From contig JANQBS010000034.1 in the NCBI GenBank assembly GCA_033085395.1, forward strand, positions 1 to 64,000: a stretch of DNA of 64,000 nt, given 5' to 3'. Each line of letters begins with the position of its first letter. Positions within the stretch are counted from its first letter, which is position 1. Made by a program: the position numbers and the translations under genes. Of this stretch, positions 45,026 through 56,841 are shown piece after piece. The notes under the pieces were generated by a model, which worked only from the letters and a program-made list of their open reading frames with translations, was not told where the DNA came from and did no database searches. The DNA comes from Xanthoparmelia taractica. Taxonomy: Eukaryota > Ascomycota > Lecanoromycetes > Lecanorales > Parmeliaceae.

Positions 45026-47063
45026 TCAAAACACAGTACTCCTCTGCTTTGCCAACCTCCCCGCATCCCCATCCGCTCCACCCCCTCTCAAACTCCAAAA
45101 ACTCTTCTTCGGCGCCACGGCCGGCCTACCGCTCGCTCTTCCTCCGGGATCACTGAAAAAAGCGCTCGAGCTGGCCGAAGGACCTGCGTAGCCATTCGGT
45201 GGCTGCAGATACGGCCCTGATGAAGAAGAGGACGGGGGAGGGCGGAGATTCGAAGCTACGTAGGGAGTTGAGGCGTAAGGGATAGATGCCGTGTGTGGTC
45301 GTTCCAAGGGCGCGGGAGGGTAGGACGTCACTGCTAGGTTCTGTTGCGGGTGCGGTCGTGGCGGCGGCTGCGGCTGAGGTGTTGGTCTTTGGTTTAGCTG
45401 TTGCAGGGTTTGCCGTTGCTCCTTGCCGTAGACTTTCTTTAGGCGTTCTGTCTCGCGATCTATCTCCTTTTGCTTTTCTCGCGCTTTGCGCTCTTCTTCT
45501 TCGAGCATTCGCTTTACGCGTTTCGTCTCGGCGTGTTCGGCGCGCCGGCGGTCGCGCTGTTCGGCTTCGACTGCTTTGCGTAGGCGGGCGGTTTCGAGGT
45601 CGAGTTCCCATTGGGAGCGGGGGTCTGTTGGTGGCGGGCGGTCGGAGCCAGGGGGCGGAGGAGCAGGGTCGGAGGGTAGGGAGGAGTGACGGTGTCGTCG
45701 AGGTGGGAGATCCGGATTAGATGGGCGGCTAAGAGAGTGAGTGGTGGAGTTGTGCTCGGCGCTGGGGCGCCTGGAAGGGGTCTCGGTGATGTTGAAGGCT
45801 TCGCGGATGTTGGTGTTAAAGACTTCACGGATTACGATAGCGCCGAGTAAGAGGACTACTTCCAGACCTTTTCGGTCTTCCATTTCGACGCGCGAGAGGT
45901 TGGGTTCGTAGATGGTGATTTCTTTGAAGTGGCGGAAGAGGGCGATGGTGATGTCGGGTTCTCTGTTGCGACGCTTGCTGCCGTCTGGGTTTGTGGATTT
46001 GCCGGATAGACTGCAGACGTAGTCCTTTGACAGCTTGCCGTCCTTCTTCCATTTGAAGCCTAACTTCGGCGTTGTTTCAGACGCGGTGGGATCATTTTGT
46101 GTGCGGTCGAGGGCTGACGCTGAGGGTTTGCGGAAGCTTTGCTGTGGCATCTCGAATTCCCAATAGCCTGTGGATCCCCATCCTCCGGCGTGCCATTTAA
46201 TTATAACCTGCTGATCGGGGTTGTATAGCTGAATGGTGAATTCCGTAGGGAGCACCGGCTGGGGCGGTGGAGGAACGCCTCCGTTCAGGCGTATCTGCTC
46301 CTGTGATAGATTCGGCTGCGTCCATTCTGGTATGAGAAGCACTTCACCAAATAATATCTCTGGATTGTAGCTGTCGTATAAGGCTATGGCATATCGGTTC
46401 CTGGAGCCTGGTAAGGATGGGTCTGGATGACGCAGAGAGTATTCTGGCAAGGCATCTGAGCCGTAGTGTGAAAGGAGTACCGAAGCGTTATGCTTGACGC
46501 CGTCACTAGATGACCGCAAGTAGAACGCTAAATCATACCATTAGCAAAAGAGCACGAGGGTAGACTTCCGACATGGACTCACTGGGTAGATTCTCGTCCA
46601 GCATCTTCCGGTTTAGGAGTGCATGCGATTCATCGAAGGATGCGAGAGGTGGGATGTGGGCAGGCAGTTTGAGAAGAATAGATTGAGCAGGTGCTATATG
46701 GGGATCAAAGACATGATTTTACAGCCTCGCTGGTGACGAATCAGGAGGTGCCAGGCAGTGACTGAGTGAGTGAGCCTGGATCGTGAGACAACGAGTTCCA
46801 TCTTTCTTTACCTCTAGCTCCGTATTGCGTACCTTAGTCGTATTCGGCTTGGCGTGGCGGAGCGGGATGCGTTGCATAAGCTCCCGCCACCTGTTACACC
46901 GGTCGGACATCTTCAGGCACGTGACCTTTACTGTCTCGCTCTTGGAATCTCCGTCTTTATCATTCTCTAGAACAAAAATATCATCCTGTACCGCTGATCA
47001 GTGGCTAATCAGTGGCAGATGTACAGATCGATCCAACGGAACCACGGCGAGGGAATCTTCCAT
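45026..47063 (-). CDS. Conserved fungal protein of unknown function with coiled-coil tail, about 624 aa
   Basis: I propose four exons: 47063-47025, 46985-46763, 46693-46583 and 46527-45026. The last two are firm (55-base intron, junction ENLPTFYLRSS). The two 5' exons are supported by protein-like reading (DDIFVLENDKDGDSKSETV, then RCNRWRELMQRIPLRHAKP) and matching phase, but the first intron would be only 39 bases (or 59 with an earlier donor). The central 220 residues form a conserved beta-rich domain (YAIALYDSYNPEILFGEVLL, TEFTIQLYNPDQQVIIKW) I have met in ascomycete genomes without a function. After it come a Pro/Ser-rich linker, an Arg/Glu coiled coil (VEAEQRDRRRAEHAETKRV) and a disordered Pro/Gln/Ser tail. 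The coiled coil suggests self-association. Confidence 0.7.
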
Positions 47064-47859
47064 TGCGCAATGTTATGCGTATGCAACCTGAGCGGAGTCA
47101 GCGAGTAGAAAAGGCAACTCTCACACGTAAGGTGATGATTTTTGAATATCCTTGTCAAAGAAAGAATTTCTGGCTTTCACCACTTGCATTTTGCCAACCT
47201 AAGGTGAGCACCAGAAGAAAGATTTAATGCCTTGAAACTTGCATGCCAGGCAAAGGGTCTGAAACTGTGGTACCCAATTCTCTTCACACTTACGTGCAAT
47301 GAGACCACTGGATATGGTTACACCGGCGTTCAAAGCGAAAGGACTGGCAGCGCATTGCCGCTGTGAGGCTCTCATGCTGCATGAAGGATTCCTTGGCGGT
47401 CCCGTGTGTTACCACCATTACTTATGGCGCCTGAAGAACTCCTCTCCCCTCTTCCTTTCCCCCCACCATTTCTCTCTTGAGATGACCCGTATTTCTTGCC
47501 GGCCATGAGTAATTTTTGATTTTGCTTCATTCTTCCACTTAATCAATTTGAAAATTTCGTATTCCAAGGAATTGGCTCTATTTTCCAAATATACCAAGCT
47601 ACACAGCCTCTTGACGCGCCAGCCTTGTACTACAGCTTCCAAGATACCGGCAAAGCCTTACCACGGTCATCCTTCATCTTCACGCCTCAGGATTGTCTCA
47701 TTCTTGCTCCATGGTGTGCAAGCGCTTGGTCACCTTACGCTTGCCCTCGCCGCCATACTAGGATATTTGTGGACGGACCAACGCAGTCTTCGCATTCAGG
47801 CACCAGCTCCCTTGCCATCGCTCGGACCCAATTCTGATATTCACTCTACCACCACCACC
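47064..47859. other. Intergenic region
   Basis: About 800 bases separating divergent genes; the frame upstream of 47860 (from 47548) stays open but reads like random sequence, so I do not extend the next gene into it. Confidence 0.45.
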
Positions 47860-48391
47860 ATGTCAAACATGACAGACGGAAAGAAAGCTGGGATAGGCGT
47901 GGGTGCCGCTGTGGGAATATTGGCGCTAGCTGCCATAGTGGTCTGGGTTCTTATCTGTACACAGAGCAGGGGCTTAGCTTTACCCCAGCGGCGCGATAAG
48001 CAGCGAGCGGAGGGCACTTATGAAATGGAAGTGTGACAGGCTCCAACAAGAAAGTCGCAAAACATCTCGTACAAGAGGCAGGAAAACTGCTACGAAAGCT
48101 CTACAATTCGGATGGTTTTGGGCGCACGGTATTAAGGAAATGTGCCCTGGAAAAGGAGACCGATGGAAAACCCCTCGATCGAAAATCCACTCTGATTGTC
48201 GATTCCACCGGCTTGAGGCCCGTCTTACACACGATACTGGTCATGCCAGAGCAAAATATTCGCCAACCTCCACCAGCTTGCGTAACGGCTCTGACAAATT
48301 ACATGAAGCTGGCGGTGCCGGCATGAACGAGGAGGACGTTCCTCCAATATACGAATGGACTGCATGCAAGAAGATCAAGCACAGGTCTTGA
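47860..48391 (+). CDS. Small single-pass membrane protein, exon structure uncertain
   Basis: The ATG at 47860 (context CACCACCATG) opens MSNMTDGKKAGIGVGAAVGI, running into a 21-residue Gly/Ala/Leu/Val transmembrane segment (about residues 10-32) and a basic stop-transfer (QRRDKQRAEG). The frame stops at 48036. Further on, 48217-48391 reads like the cytosolic tail of such proteins (SDKLHEAGGAGMNEEDVPPIYEW), so I suspect two or more introns join them; a 51-base GT-AG intron from 48013 keeps frame for a short middle exon. Small proteins with this KAGIGVG helix and acidic PPxY-like tail are common in Pezizomycotina; a PPIY motif could bind WW domains such as Rsp5. Function unknown. Confidence 0.45.
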
Positions 48392-49029
48392 CGCAGAGGG
48401 CGATTGAGCTGGCGAAGATCCTCATCAAAATACTGAGCCCATTGAGGTCGAAGTCCAGTTTTTCTCGTTACCGGATTGAGGCTCGCTATGAGAAAACGTG
48501 GCAGTCTTGAGAGCTCCTGTCTTTTCATCTAACTATATCTTTGTCATGGGGAGAGTTCTCTTATTCCCTCAATAAGACTATTTGCTAAGATCCGTTTCGC
48601 GGTAACTGTCGCTCTCTCTGGCTAGCGTGCTCCAGCCTTTGATTTTGCTCTTACGTTGATCCGCTATCAACTTGCGTCTGGTAAACCCAGCAACTACCTC
48701 AATTGTTCGCCATCAATTTCAATATCTACGAGCACCTTCCAGCGATGCCTCGATTCTTCAGGAAATACCGATTTGAGTGCTTGGCAATTAGCATATAGGG
48801 GATATATTGCATTATCCTCACGTTAGTGCATGAGAAATAATGGCTTTTCCAAACTTTCACCGGCGCCATACATATCCAAATCAACTCGGAACCTCGTCTG
48901 TCAAATCTCAGACTCACCATAAACCTCATCAACACCCAAATCATCCATTCCTCCCGGCCGCCACTCTCGACAACAGCCTCAACCCACGCCCAATCGAAGA
49001 CAACAAATCAGGACAACCAGAACCTTATA
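48392..49029. other. Intergenic region
   Basis: About 640 bases; nothing specific recognised. Confidence 0.45.
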
Positions 49030-49407
49030 ATGGAAGCCCGCCTCATCCACGCTCGCAAAGTCCGGACCATCAACAACGAAATGCGCGAATGGCGCGTCGT
49101 CAACCCTCTGAAATCTGGCATTCAGGTCGATATATCGCAAATCCCGAATGAGTACCAAAAGTTCTTCACCTTTGATCTGTCTCCCGATATCGGCCATTTC
49201 CTCGCCGAAATCGCAGGCTTAGGTGGTCCCTGGGACGGCTGGACTTTGTATGCCATTGGCAGTTTGGGGCGAGTGTACGATCCGGAGAGGCGAGAGACGC
49301 TTTGGTATTTTCCGATTGTGTTTGTGAGGAAGGAGAGGACAGCGGGGGAGAAGACAAGGGTTGACGACGGTTTCGAGATAATTGGGGCGAGGAGGGTTGA
49401 GCGCTGA
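49030..49407 (+). CDS. Hypothetical protein, 125 aa
   Basis: A single uninterrupted frame from ATG 49030. It is soluble-looking, with no signal peptide, and shows alternating helix and strand stretches (EYQKFFTFDLSPDIGHFLAEI, WDGWTLYAIGSLGRVYD, LWYFPIVFVRKERT) and a basic end. I recognise no family. The regular hydrophobic pattern and reasonable codon choice favour a real gene; the frame closes cleanly at 49407, and no intron is needed. It could be a compact orphan of this lineage. Confidence 0.5.
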   Translation: MEARLIHARKVRTINNEMREWRVVNPLKSGIQVDISQIPNEYQKFFTFDLSPDIGHFLAEIAGLGGPWDGWTLYAIGSLGRVYDPERRETLWYFPIVFVRKERTAGEKTRVDDGFEIIGARRVER

Positions 49408-50466
49408 GGCTTCTCTGGTTATTGCAGGGGGGATACACTCCTGCTTCTTATTTGAACATAGTACTGTTAGACTGTCTAATAATCGCTACGTTGACGACGG
49501 ATTGGTATATCCACAAAGGAAAGTCGGAACGAATTGGGCACATTACATCGGCTAGAGACCCAATGCAAGGTACCTCGCCGTATAACATAATGCACCTGTC
49601 CAACATGAGAAAGCTTTCTAGACTATGCGGCACCTGCTTCTTTAACACTGACCTACCATACTCACATATGCCCCCCGTACGGTGTTGCCGTATCCCCCAC
49701 GCCATCACACATCTATCAACTAAATCACCGTCGACTAGCTCGTGTCCTCCGTTTCCTTGATTCTCTACTACTACTCGTATCTCAGGATCATAACAAGCCA
49801 TGACTTTGGTGAGAGTGAGAGAACATCCTATCCATATATGGCATCCATGGAAATATCTTCAGATTGCGCCCTCCTTCTCTAGCTTTTGGCGCTCGTGCTG
49901 GAATGTTCTCTCTCGGCAGGTCGACTTGGTCTGTGCCATATGTAAGAAATTGTGTTAGGTGAGGTCGCGTTTAGCGGCTTGGATCTCGCAGGGCAAGGAT
50001 TGGAGGAGATGAGGCTGGTTTTGCGTTGCGAAGAGATGGCGACGAGGGGGGAGGGAGGGGCTTGCTGGGAGGTTTTTTTTTTCGGATGGCGTGGGTTTGG
50101 GTGGGTTTTTGTTAGAGAATGCTCGCAATCTGCAACAATACCCTGTCAAAATTATCTACGCCTGCTTTCTTCCGTAAATGTACTGAGCTTTGGGCAGCTT
50201 GGTCATTGACTTCCCTTTGACACCAGAAAAACTTACGGCAGTACTGCTTCGCAATAGTTAGATGGCGCATAACGTCGGCTTTGGCTATGCGGAGTGATCA
50301 GGCCATGAACACCTTGTAGGCGCTCCGAAGCAGACCAGTCGCTTACCGCGTATTCAGATGGCAACTGAGGAGCGAATGTGACGTTAATATAATATGATGT
50401 CGTGATACCTTGTGCCATCTTCTTCAGGCAATACAAAGTCGAGAAACCTAATGGTTTGAATCGTTC
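49408..50466. other. Intergenic region
   Basis: About 1.06 kb with a G-rich plus-strand stretch at 50030-50110 (GGGGAGGGAGGGG and a run of ten T bases). No gene is supported. Confidence 0.45.
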
Positions 50467-51678
50467 ATGCTAAAATCCCGCCGAATCATGTTCGTTTGTC
50501 GTATCTTTAGCTTTCTATCGCTCTGTGCGGCGGCAGTCCTAACAAAGCCGCTGCAAATAGTAGATGAGAGCGCACTCGGTTCATCTCGGTCGAGCCTCAT
50601 CGATGCTGCCTTTGTACCGAATCTCTCTAACAGCACTCCGGCCCTGGATGCATCTGGGAGCTTTAATTTGGAATGTGACGGAGCTCTCTACGGTTTCAAT
50701 CCGAACATAGCCGATTGTGAGAACGCTGCACAGTCCGTCGTTCCGGATACAGAGCAACTTATCTGGAGAGAGCGACGTACGGGTTCGGAGGACGAGTACT
50801 TTCCTCTTCCGTTCGCTGTGTTTGGCGGTAAGTGGTGAACAGTAACTGAAGAACTGTGGCGATGGATTCTTTTGACTCCGAGAGTTGTTAATTTCTTCAA
50901 CGTGCTAGACAAGGCCGAATGTGTCATGGAGACGATCATCCAAGGAGATGCTCCTACCGCCCGCGCGAGTCTTCAGCAGGTTAAGAGTGCCGCAGCTGCT
51001 CTGAGCTTGACGTGCGTAGCGAATGATCGGTCACAAGGCGGTATTGCAACCAATATTGGTCAGTCCAACCCGCGGTTGCGTCCAGGGGGGGAACGCGATC
51101 TTGGCTATCTGTCCCCGTTTGATCAAAGCTAAAGGTAGCTTTAGGCGGCGACAACAACCTCGCTGTGGTTCTCCGTAAATACGAGCCAAAGATTCACTGC
51201 GGCGGCGTGGATACTTTCAGGGTTGAAAATAACTGCGGACTCATGCTAGCGGCAATGCCAGCCACGACAGAGAAATTGCGGTTTGGCCCTGAGGAGATAC
51301 CCGGTGTCGAAGAACGGCTGCCCCAATTGATCACGGCGGGTGAGCTGTTTCATTGAAACTATTGTCTTTGATCCGTCTAACAGAGATCACATAGGGGATA
51401 GAACTTGTATTCTCAGGTTGTTCTCTACGGGGAGAGCAGATTCTGCTTCTTGGTATAGCATCTGGGAAGCCGCAGAAGCGACGTTCGCGAAATGTGCCAG
51501 AGACACGAAGTCTGGCAGCTTTAGGGGATTGGGTAGGTTCCAGGCTTACCGAGAGACCCTGGGGATGGAGCAGGACTGACTTCATGTGGTAGGAGATCAC
51601 GGCGATATTCTGCTGACGTTGACTACGTTGCCGTCCACCGAATCGTCTGGCAACCTTTCTCAGGCAACGACAGCATAG
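50467..51678 (+). CDS. Secreted protein of unknown function, five exons, 312 aa
   Basis: Exons 50467-50827, 50909-51058, 51145-51339, 51386-51532 and 51593-51678 (introns 81, 86, 46 and 60 bases) give 312 residues, all junctions in phase 1. The N-terminus (MFVCRIFSFLSLCAAAVLT from the second Met, 50488) is a signal peptide. Conserved-looking blocks are CDGALYGFNPNIADCENA, RTGSEDEYFPLPFAVFGDK, GGIATNIGGDNNLAVVL with KYEPKIHCGG, LAAMPATTEK, CILRLFSTG and GSFRGLGDHGDILLTL. I associate this order (cysteines near CDG, ADCE, IHCGG and CILR) with a family of secreted Dothideomycete proteins lacking an assigned function. About eight cysteines after the signal suggest disulfides. It lies in a low-density region; role in host or substrate interaction is only a possibility. 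Confidence 0.75.
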
Positions 51679-52469
51679 GTGCTTGGCATCAACAACCACC
51701 CTTGACTTAGGACCATTTCAGAACATTTCTTTTGAGCTTCTTTCCATTGTTCGGCATGTCTATTCTTAGGCGTTTATCTCATGGTCCGCCTTCTTGTATT
51801 ATCACCCTACTGTTTCAAGGTAGCAATCCTGTTGTCGTCTCCCAAAAAAAGTCCGTGTATCGTTGTTTATGTAATGTGAAAAGTGGATGTGCAAATTCAT
51901 TCTTGGATTAAAGAAATGAAAAAATTGCTGGAACTCTCCAATGTAGGATAATTGTGGAACCTTCCTAATAACCTGCAGCGGTTGGGCCTTTCGCACACCG
52001 CTTTCCGTCGTCCGTGGCTCTCGTCGAAATATTGGAAGGCCAACGACGGAACGCCTCTAAAGCATGGACGAGTATTGTACCCAAGTCAGCCTTCCCTTCT
52101 GGCAGTGTGCAAAACGTTTGTTTGCTTCTTACTAACGTGTGAATTCATGTTGCCCTCTGACTTGTCCCAATTCCACGATTATTCTCCCCTGCAATCCTTT
52201 GACGCTAGGCCTATCATGATCATGCGGCTGCACGCTGCCTAAACTGTCAACCTGACCCCACTATGAGGATCTGCTGACATGCTGGGGAGAAATTGACTCA
52301 GGCTCCCAGCTCTCAAAAGTATCTGTAAGCACAAAGTTGGGCCGCCGTCCACCACCGATTGTCTTATACCTCGCCTAACTAGATTCCGTGGCACACATTT
52401 GAAACCGTTACCTGGATATTTCCTTTCTACATTTACCTACGAAAACTGCTAGAGTTATTCAGAAAAACA
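51679..52469. other. Intergenic region
   Basis: About 790 bases between two plus-strand genes; short frames only, including one at 51952-52242 without features. The last 100 bases before 52470 resemble a fungal promoter/5' UTR (pyrimidine-rich, then A-rich just before ATG). Confidence 0.5.
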
Positions 52470-55065
52470 ATGGCTGTCCCCGATTTAGACATGTCTGCTG
52501 TCCAGACTTTTCGCTCATCGGAACAACAGAATCTTCTGGATGAGATTGACAGCCTTCGACTTCAGGGCATAAGCGAGTTTGTTTTCCTACCTCAAATCGT
52601 GGTCTGTGGGGACCAATCAAGCGGGAAGAGCTCTGTCCTCGAAGCCATTTCTGGCGTTCCATTCCCACGTAGTGACACACTCTGCACACGTTTCGCCACT
52701 GAGGTTATCCTTCGAGAAGCGACTACCACTGAGGCAGTCGTCTCGATTGTACCCAGTCAGGATGCTTCAGATGCGGATCGCGAAAGATTACTGGCTTACA
52801 GGGAAAGCTTACAGCGACTGGAAGACTTCCCCCACCTTATCGAACGAGCAAAGTCAAAAATGGGCATCACGGCGACTGGAAATGCCTTTTCGAAGAACAT
52901 TCTCAGGGTAGAGATATCCGGTCAAGGGAAACCAAAGCTTACCGTAGTTGATCTTCCAGGTCTGATCCACTCTGAAAGCAGACATCAATCTCCTGCAGAC
53001 GTTGAGCTCATCTCCAACCTGGTCCGATCCTACATGGAGAATCCAAGGAGCGTGATTCTTGCAGTGGTGTCCGCCAAGAATGACTACGCAAACCAGATCG
53101 TCCTAAAACGGGCTAAAGAAGTGGATCGTGAAGGGCTGCGAACGCTCGGGCTCATCACAAAGCCTGACACCCTCCCTCCGGGTTCGGATAGCGAAGCTGA
53201 CTTTGTCAATCTCGCGAGCAATGATAATATACAATTTCGCCTTGGCTGGCATATCGTCAAAAATCGAGACTATCAGTCACGCGATTCATCGGCTGAGGAA
53301 CGAGACCGGTCTGAGGTGCAGTTTTTCTCGGAAGGCGTCTGGAGAGAAATGCCTCGCGATATGGTAGGCATAGGTTCTCTCAATGGTCGCTTGAGCAATA
53401 TTCTTCTAGGTCAGATAAAGAGATACCTCCCTAGGTTGATGGAGGATATACAATCGAGCATCGAGGAGTGCAAGGCAAAGTTGGCCAAGCTTGGTGAAGG
53501 TCGCGGTACGGCTGAGGAGCAGCGTCAATTTTTGCTCAAGTTGAGTCAATCATTTCAAGCACTCTGCAGGGCAGCGATCGATGGAAACTACGACGATAAG
53601 TTTTTCGGTGATCCATCTTCTGATGAGGAATACTGCAAGCGTCTACGAGCAGTAGTGCAAAATCTCAATCTCGGCTTTTCAGAACTCATGCGCAAGAAAG
53701 GTCATCACAGGGCAATTGACATAGAGCTAACGGAAGAAGCCATTCACCCTGAAATGCGTGGTCAAGCTATGAAATCTCATTCTGGTCTCCAGCCTATTGT
53801 GATGAGCCGAGCGGAGGCGATCGAGTGGGTCCGAAAGCTGCTTGTACGAAGCAGAGGCCGTGAATTACCGGGCTCGTTCAATCCACTGCTGGTCAGCGAG
53901 TTATTCCGTGATCAATCTAGACCTTGGGAGAAATTAGCGCGCGAGCACGTTCAGAACATCTGGTTGGCGTCGAAAGCGTTCCTTGAGAGAGTTTTCGAGA
54001 TCCTTACTGACGAAGAAACCTTTGAGACATTATTCACGCACTGGATTGATCCTAGCCTCACTGCAAGATTCAAGAAGGCCAACGACAGGCTTGATGGCCT
54101 GTTGATCGATCGAGAAAGGCATGCCATTACATACAATCATTATTACACCGAGGTGTTGCAGAGCCTCAGAGAGGACCGTCAGGTGAAAACACTTGGAGAA
54201 AAGATCCAGCGTTTCATGAGTACGTCACCAGAGACACCACAACGTGCATACAGAGGCTCTTTGGATGTATCTTTGGATGTAAGCGGATTGGCAAGGTCAT
54301 TGGCGACCCAACGTGAGAGTGACATGGACGTATTTGCCTGTTCAGAGTTACTAGATAGTGTGCGAGCCTTCTACAAAGTGAGCCCCTTCCTCCAGACCAC
54401 CCGCGGTCCCTTCGCTCTTGGCCACTTAAGAGACCATCGCTAAGATAAAAATCAAGGTAGCGTTGAAGACTTTCGTCGATAACGTCTCGATCCACGTGGT
54501 TGAGGGCCTCCTTATCAGTGACATCTGGTCCATATTCTCCCCGACCGACGTGGGCGAGATGCCGTCGAGCCTTGTGTCCAAGATCGCGGCTGAGTCGACC
54601 GAGTCGCAGGCGCTGCGGCAGCAGCTAAATCGCAAGCTTCAGACGTTGGAAAGAGGGTTAGAGATCTGCCAAAGACATCGGAGTACTGCAGGTCAGCATT
54701 CATGGTTTCATTTTGCAGTCACATTTTTGTATCTCTGGGATTCGCACGCTTACCAAGTGGTGGAAGGGCACCATACGTCTTTGCAAGATCCCGACTCACC
54801 GGTACCCGAAGCGTCGCGTCATGACCAGGAAGCAGGCGACAACAAGAGTGTAATGTCCGGCGACCATACCTTACATCAGCGTTGGTCAGAGTTCAACCGT
54901 CCACGAGAGGTCAGTTTTAATAAGATTACGCCATGGACTCAGCAATAACAACCAACACTTCAGCAGCCAGAGCGGAGCGCAAGACCAGTATCCATAAGGC
55001 CAGTAGAGGAGTCGGTTCCTCATGTCGAGGTCGGTATATATCTCGGCGCACTGGTTATCTCATAA
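52470..55065 (+). CDS. Dynamin-like GTPase (Mx/dynamin superfamily)
   Basis: Four exons, 52470-54377, 54445-54691, 54758-54909 and 54967-55065, give about 801 residues. The GTPase domain has G1 GDQSSGKSS (residues 47-55), G2 Thr near residue 73, G3 DLPG (161-164) and G4 TKPD (230-233). A stalk follows (LMEDIQSSIEECKAKLAKLG onward), and after the first intron a GTPase effector domain (IKVALKTFVDNVSIHVVEGL ... LERGLEICQ). No PH domain or Pro-rich end is seen, so it is closer to Mx- or Vps1-like proteins than to classical dynamin. Fungal genomes carry many such paralogues of unknown role beside the organelle-fission ones. The third and fourth exons encode an 80-residue disordered tail; the second intron has no stop in frame, and its acceptor (54757 or 54786) is uncertain. 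Confidence 0.85.
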
Positions 55066-55856
55066 GCTGGTGTAATCCACTGACGGATAAGCAGATGGAG
55101 TCTGAGGGTGAAGAGTATCTATAGGAAATCTAATGCATTTACAAGCTGGGCTTTAGATAGTGACAAGCTTTGGAGCTTTTGCCCATTGCTCGACTGGTAC
55201 GTCTTTTATTACCCAGCTGCCTTCCCGCTAACTTTTTCTGGAGCTCTTGTATTGTCTGCGCGATGCCTGAAGCATTCCAATAGGACTTGGGACGTGAGAA
55301 ACTGATATATCATAGCCCCGGAACGAGTAACATGATATGCAACCAACATGATCAGGGATACATAGAATGATTGAAACGGCAGGGTTCATTGTTAAAGACT
55401 GCGGTGGTTGTTTCAGAATGACCAAACTTTGCTGATGGCATCGGCTACATATCACACGCTACAAAAGGTGACAAGGGCATCATAAAAGACCAATATTTCA
55501 GAAAGGAAATGGATATGAGAAGTACCTCAGAGAATATCAGTGCGCAAATCTAAAACATAAAGTACTTGTAGGAAAAACCAAACGTGGTTTTTGGCTGTGG
55601 CTGGGTCTATGCCCCTAAAGTTACCCCTACCGATTTATTCCCCGCCCTAAAGTATCTTGTATCTTCAGCCCCTTTTCCCGGGTTTCCGGGCTTCTGAGAT
55701 TAGCGCACTGGTCCCTAGCGACCCCGCAGCTTCTGGGGCACTTGGGGTTACTCCAGCCATGATGTCATGCTAATCCCCGTCTTTCAACGATTTAACCATC
55801 GTTAACAATCCCCGGTCACCGCCTCCCAGATCCAATTCTCGATTATATCACGAACC
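55066..55856. other. Intergenic region
   Basis: About 790 bases of promoter and flank; no gene supported. Several CCCCGG/GGGGT blocks occur at 55640-55770. Confidence 0.45.
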
Positions 55857-56841
55857 ATGGCCCCATCCACAGGAAAGCGTATTGTATTCACCGGTGGCAC
55901 AGGAAAAGCAGGCCGCCACGTGATTCCCTACCTCCTCTCCAAAGGTCACTCGGTCCTCAATCTCGACCTCACCCCGCTCCCTCATCCCTCAGTTTACACC
56001 CTCAAGACAGACCTCACAGATGCTGGTCAAGTCTTCAATGCTTTTACTTCCCACTTTCATATCAATGACTACGCGAATCCTCGTCACTCAGATACAGTGC
56101 CCGTAGGCCCAATCGATGCCGTTATACATTTCGCAGCGTATGCGAGGAATATGCTAGTACCGGACAATGAGTGCTTCAAGGGTAACGTACTGAGTACCTA
56201 CAACGTAATTGAGGCAGCATGCAAGTTGGGAGTTAAGAAGGTTATCATTGCAAGCAGTGAGACGACGTATGGGGTTTGCTTTTCGCAGGGGGATAGTGAT
56301 TATCATTCTTTTCCGTTGGAGGAGGATTATGATTGCGGTACACGTTTCCTTTTTCTATCTAGACGCAGCTGTATTGCTAATAGTGGGCGCCGTAGATCCA
56401 ATGGATACCTATGCAACAAGCAAGCTCTGCGGCGAGCGCTGCGCGAGAAGTTTTGCAAGGAGGTTCCCGGGAACCGACATCTACGCACTGAGAATAGGGA
56501 ACGTGATCGAACCACATGAATACGAGAAGGATTTCCCGGAATACGTGAACAAGCCAGAGACGAGGAAGAGGAATGCCTGGAGTTATGTCGATGCGAGAGA
56601 TTTAGGTCAGATATGTGATCTGTGCATAAAGAAGAGCGGCCTGGGTTTCCAGGTCTTCAACGCTACAAACACGACTTCGTCGTTGAAGGTGCCGACCATG
56701 CAGTATTTGAAGGAGGCAGAGCCTGATACGCCTATAACGAGGGAGATTGGGGAGTATGAGGCGCCGCTAAGCAATCGGAAAGCGAGAGAGGTGCTAGGGT
56801 TCAAAGAGGAACATCCTTGGTATAAGTATGTAAAAATGTGA
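55857..56841 (+). CDS. NAD-dependent epimerase/dehydratase (extended SDR)
   Basis: Two exons, 55857-56337 and 56396-56841, with a 58-base intron, encode 308 residues. The N-terminal Rossmann motif FTGGTGKAGRHV (GxxGxxG type), the AVIHFAAYA strand with following VLSTYNVIEAACKLGVKKVI, and the active-site YxxxK in TYATSKLCGE (restored by removing the intron) define the extended short-chain dehydrogenase family that includes nucleotide-sugar epimerases and uronate dehydrogenases. ASSETTYG supplies the catalytic Ser/Thr. At 308 residues it is a compact member. The substrate cannot be read from sequence; many homologous fungal and bacterial enzymes act on sugars or uronic acids. It is probably cytosolic. 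Confidence 0.88.

Noticed and set aside
45286..45720. Plus-strand frame of 144 codons, Val/Ala/Gly-rich
   Set aside because: Antisense to the coiled-coil and Pro-rich tail of the 45026-47063 gene; composition is explained by that gene's codons.
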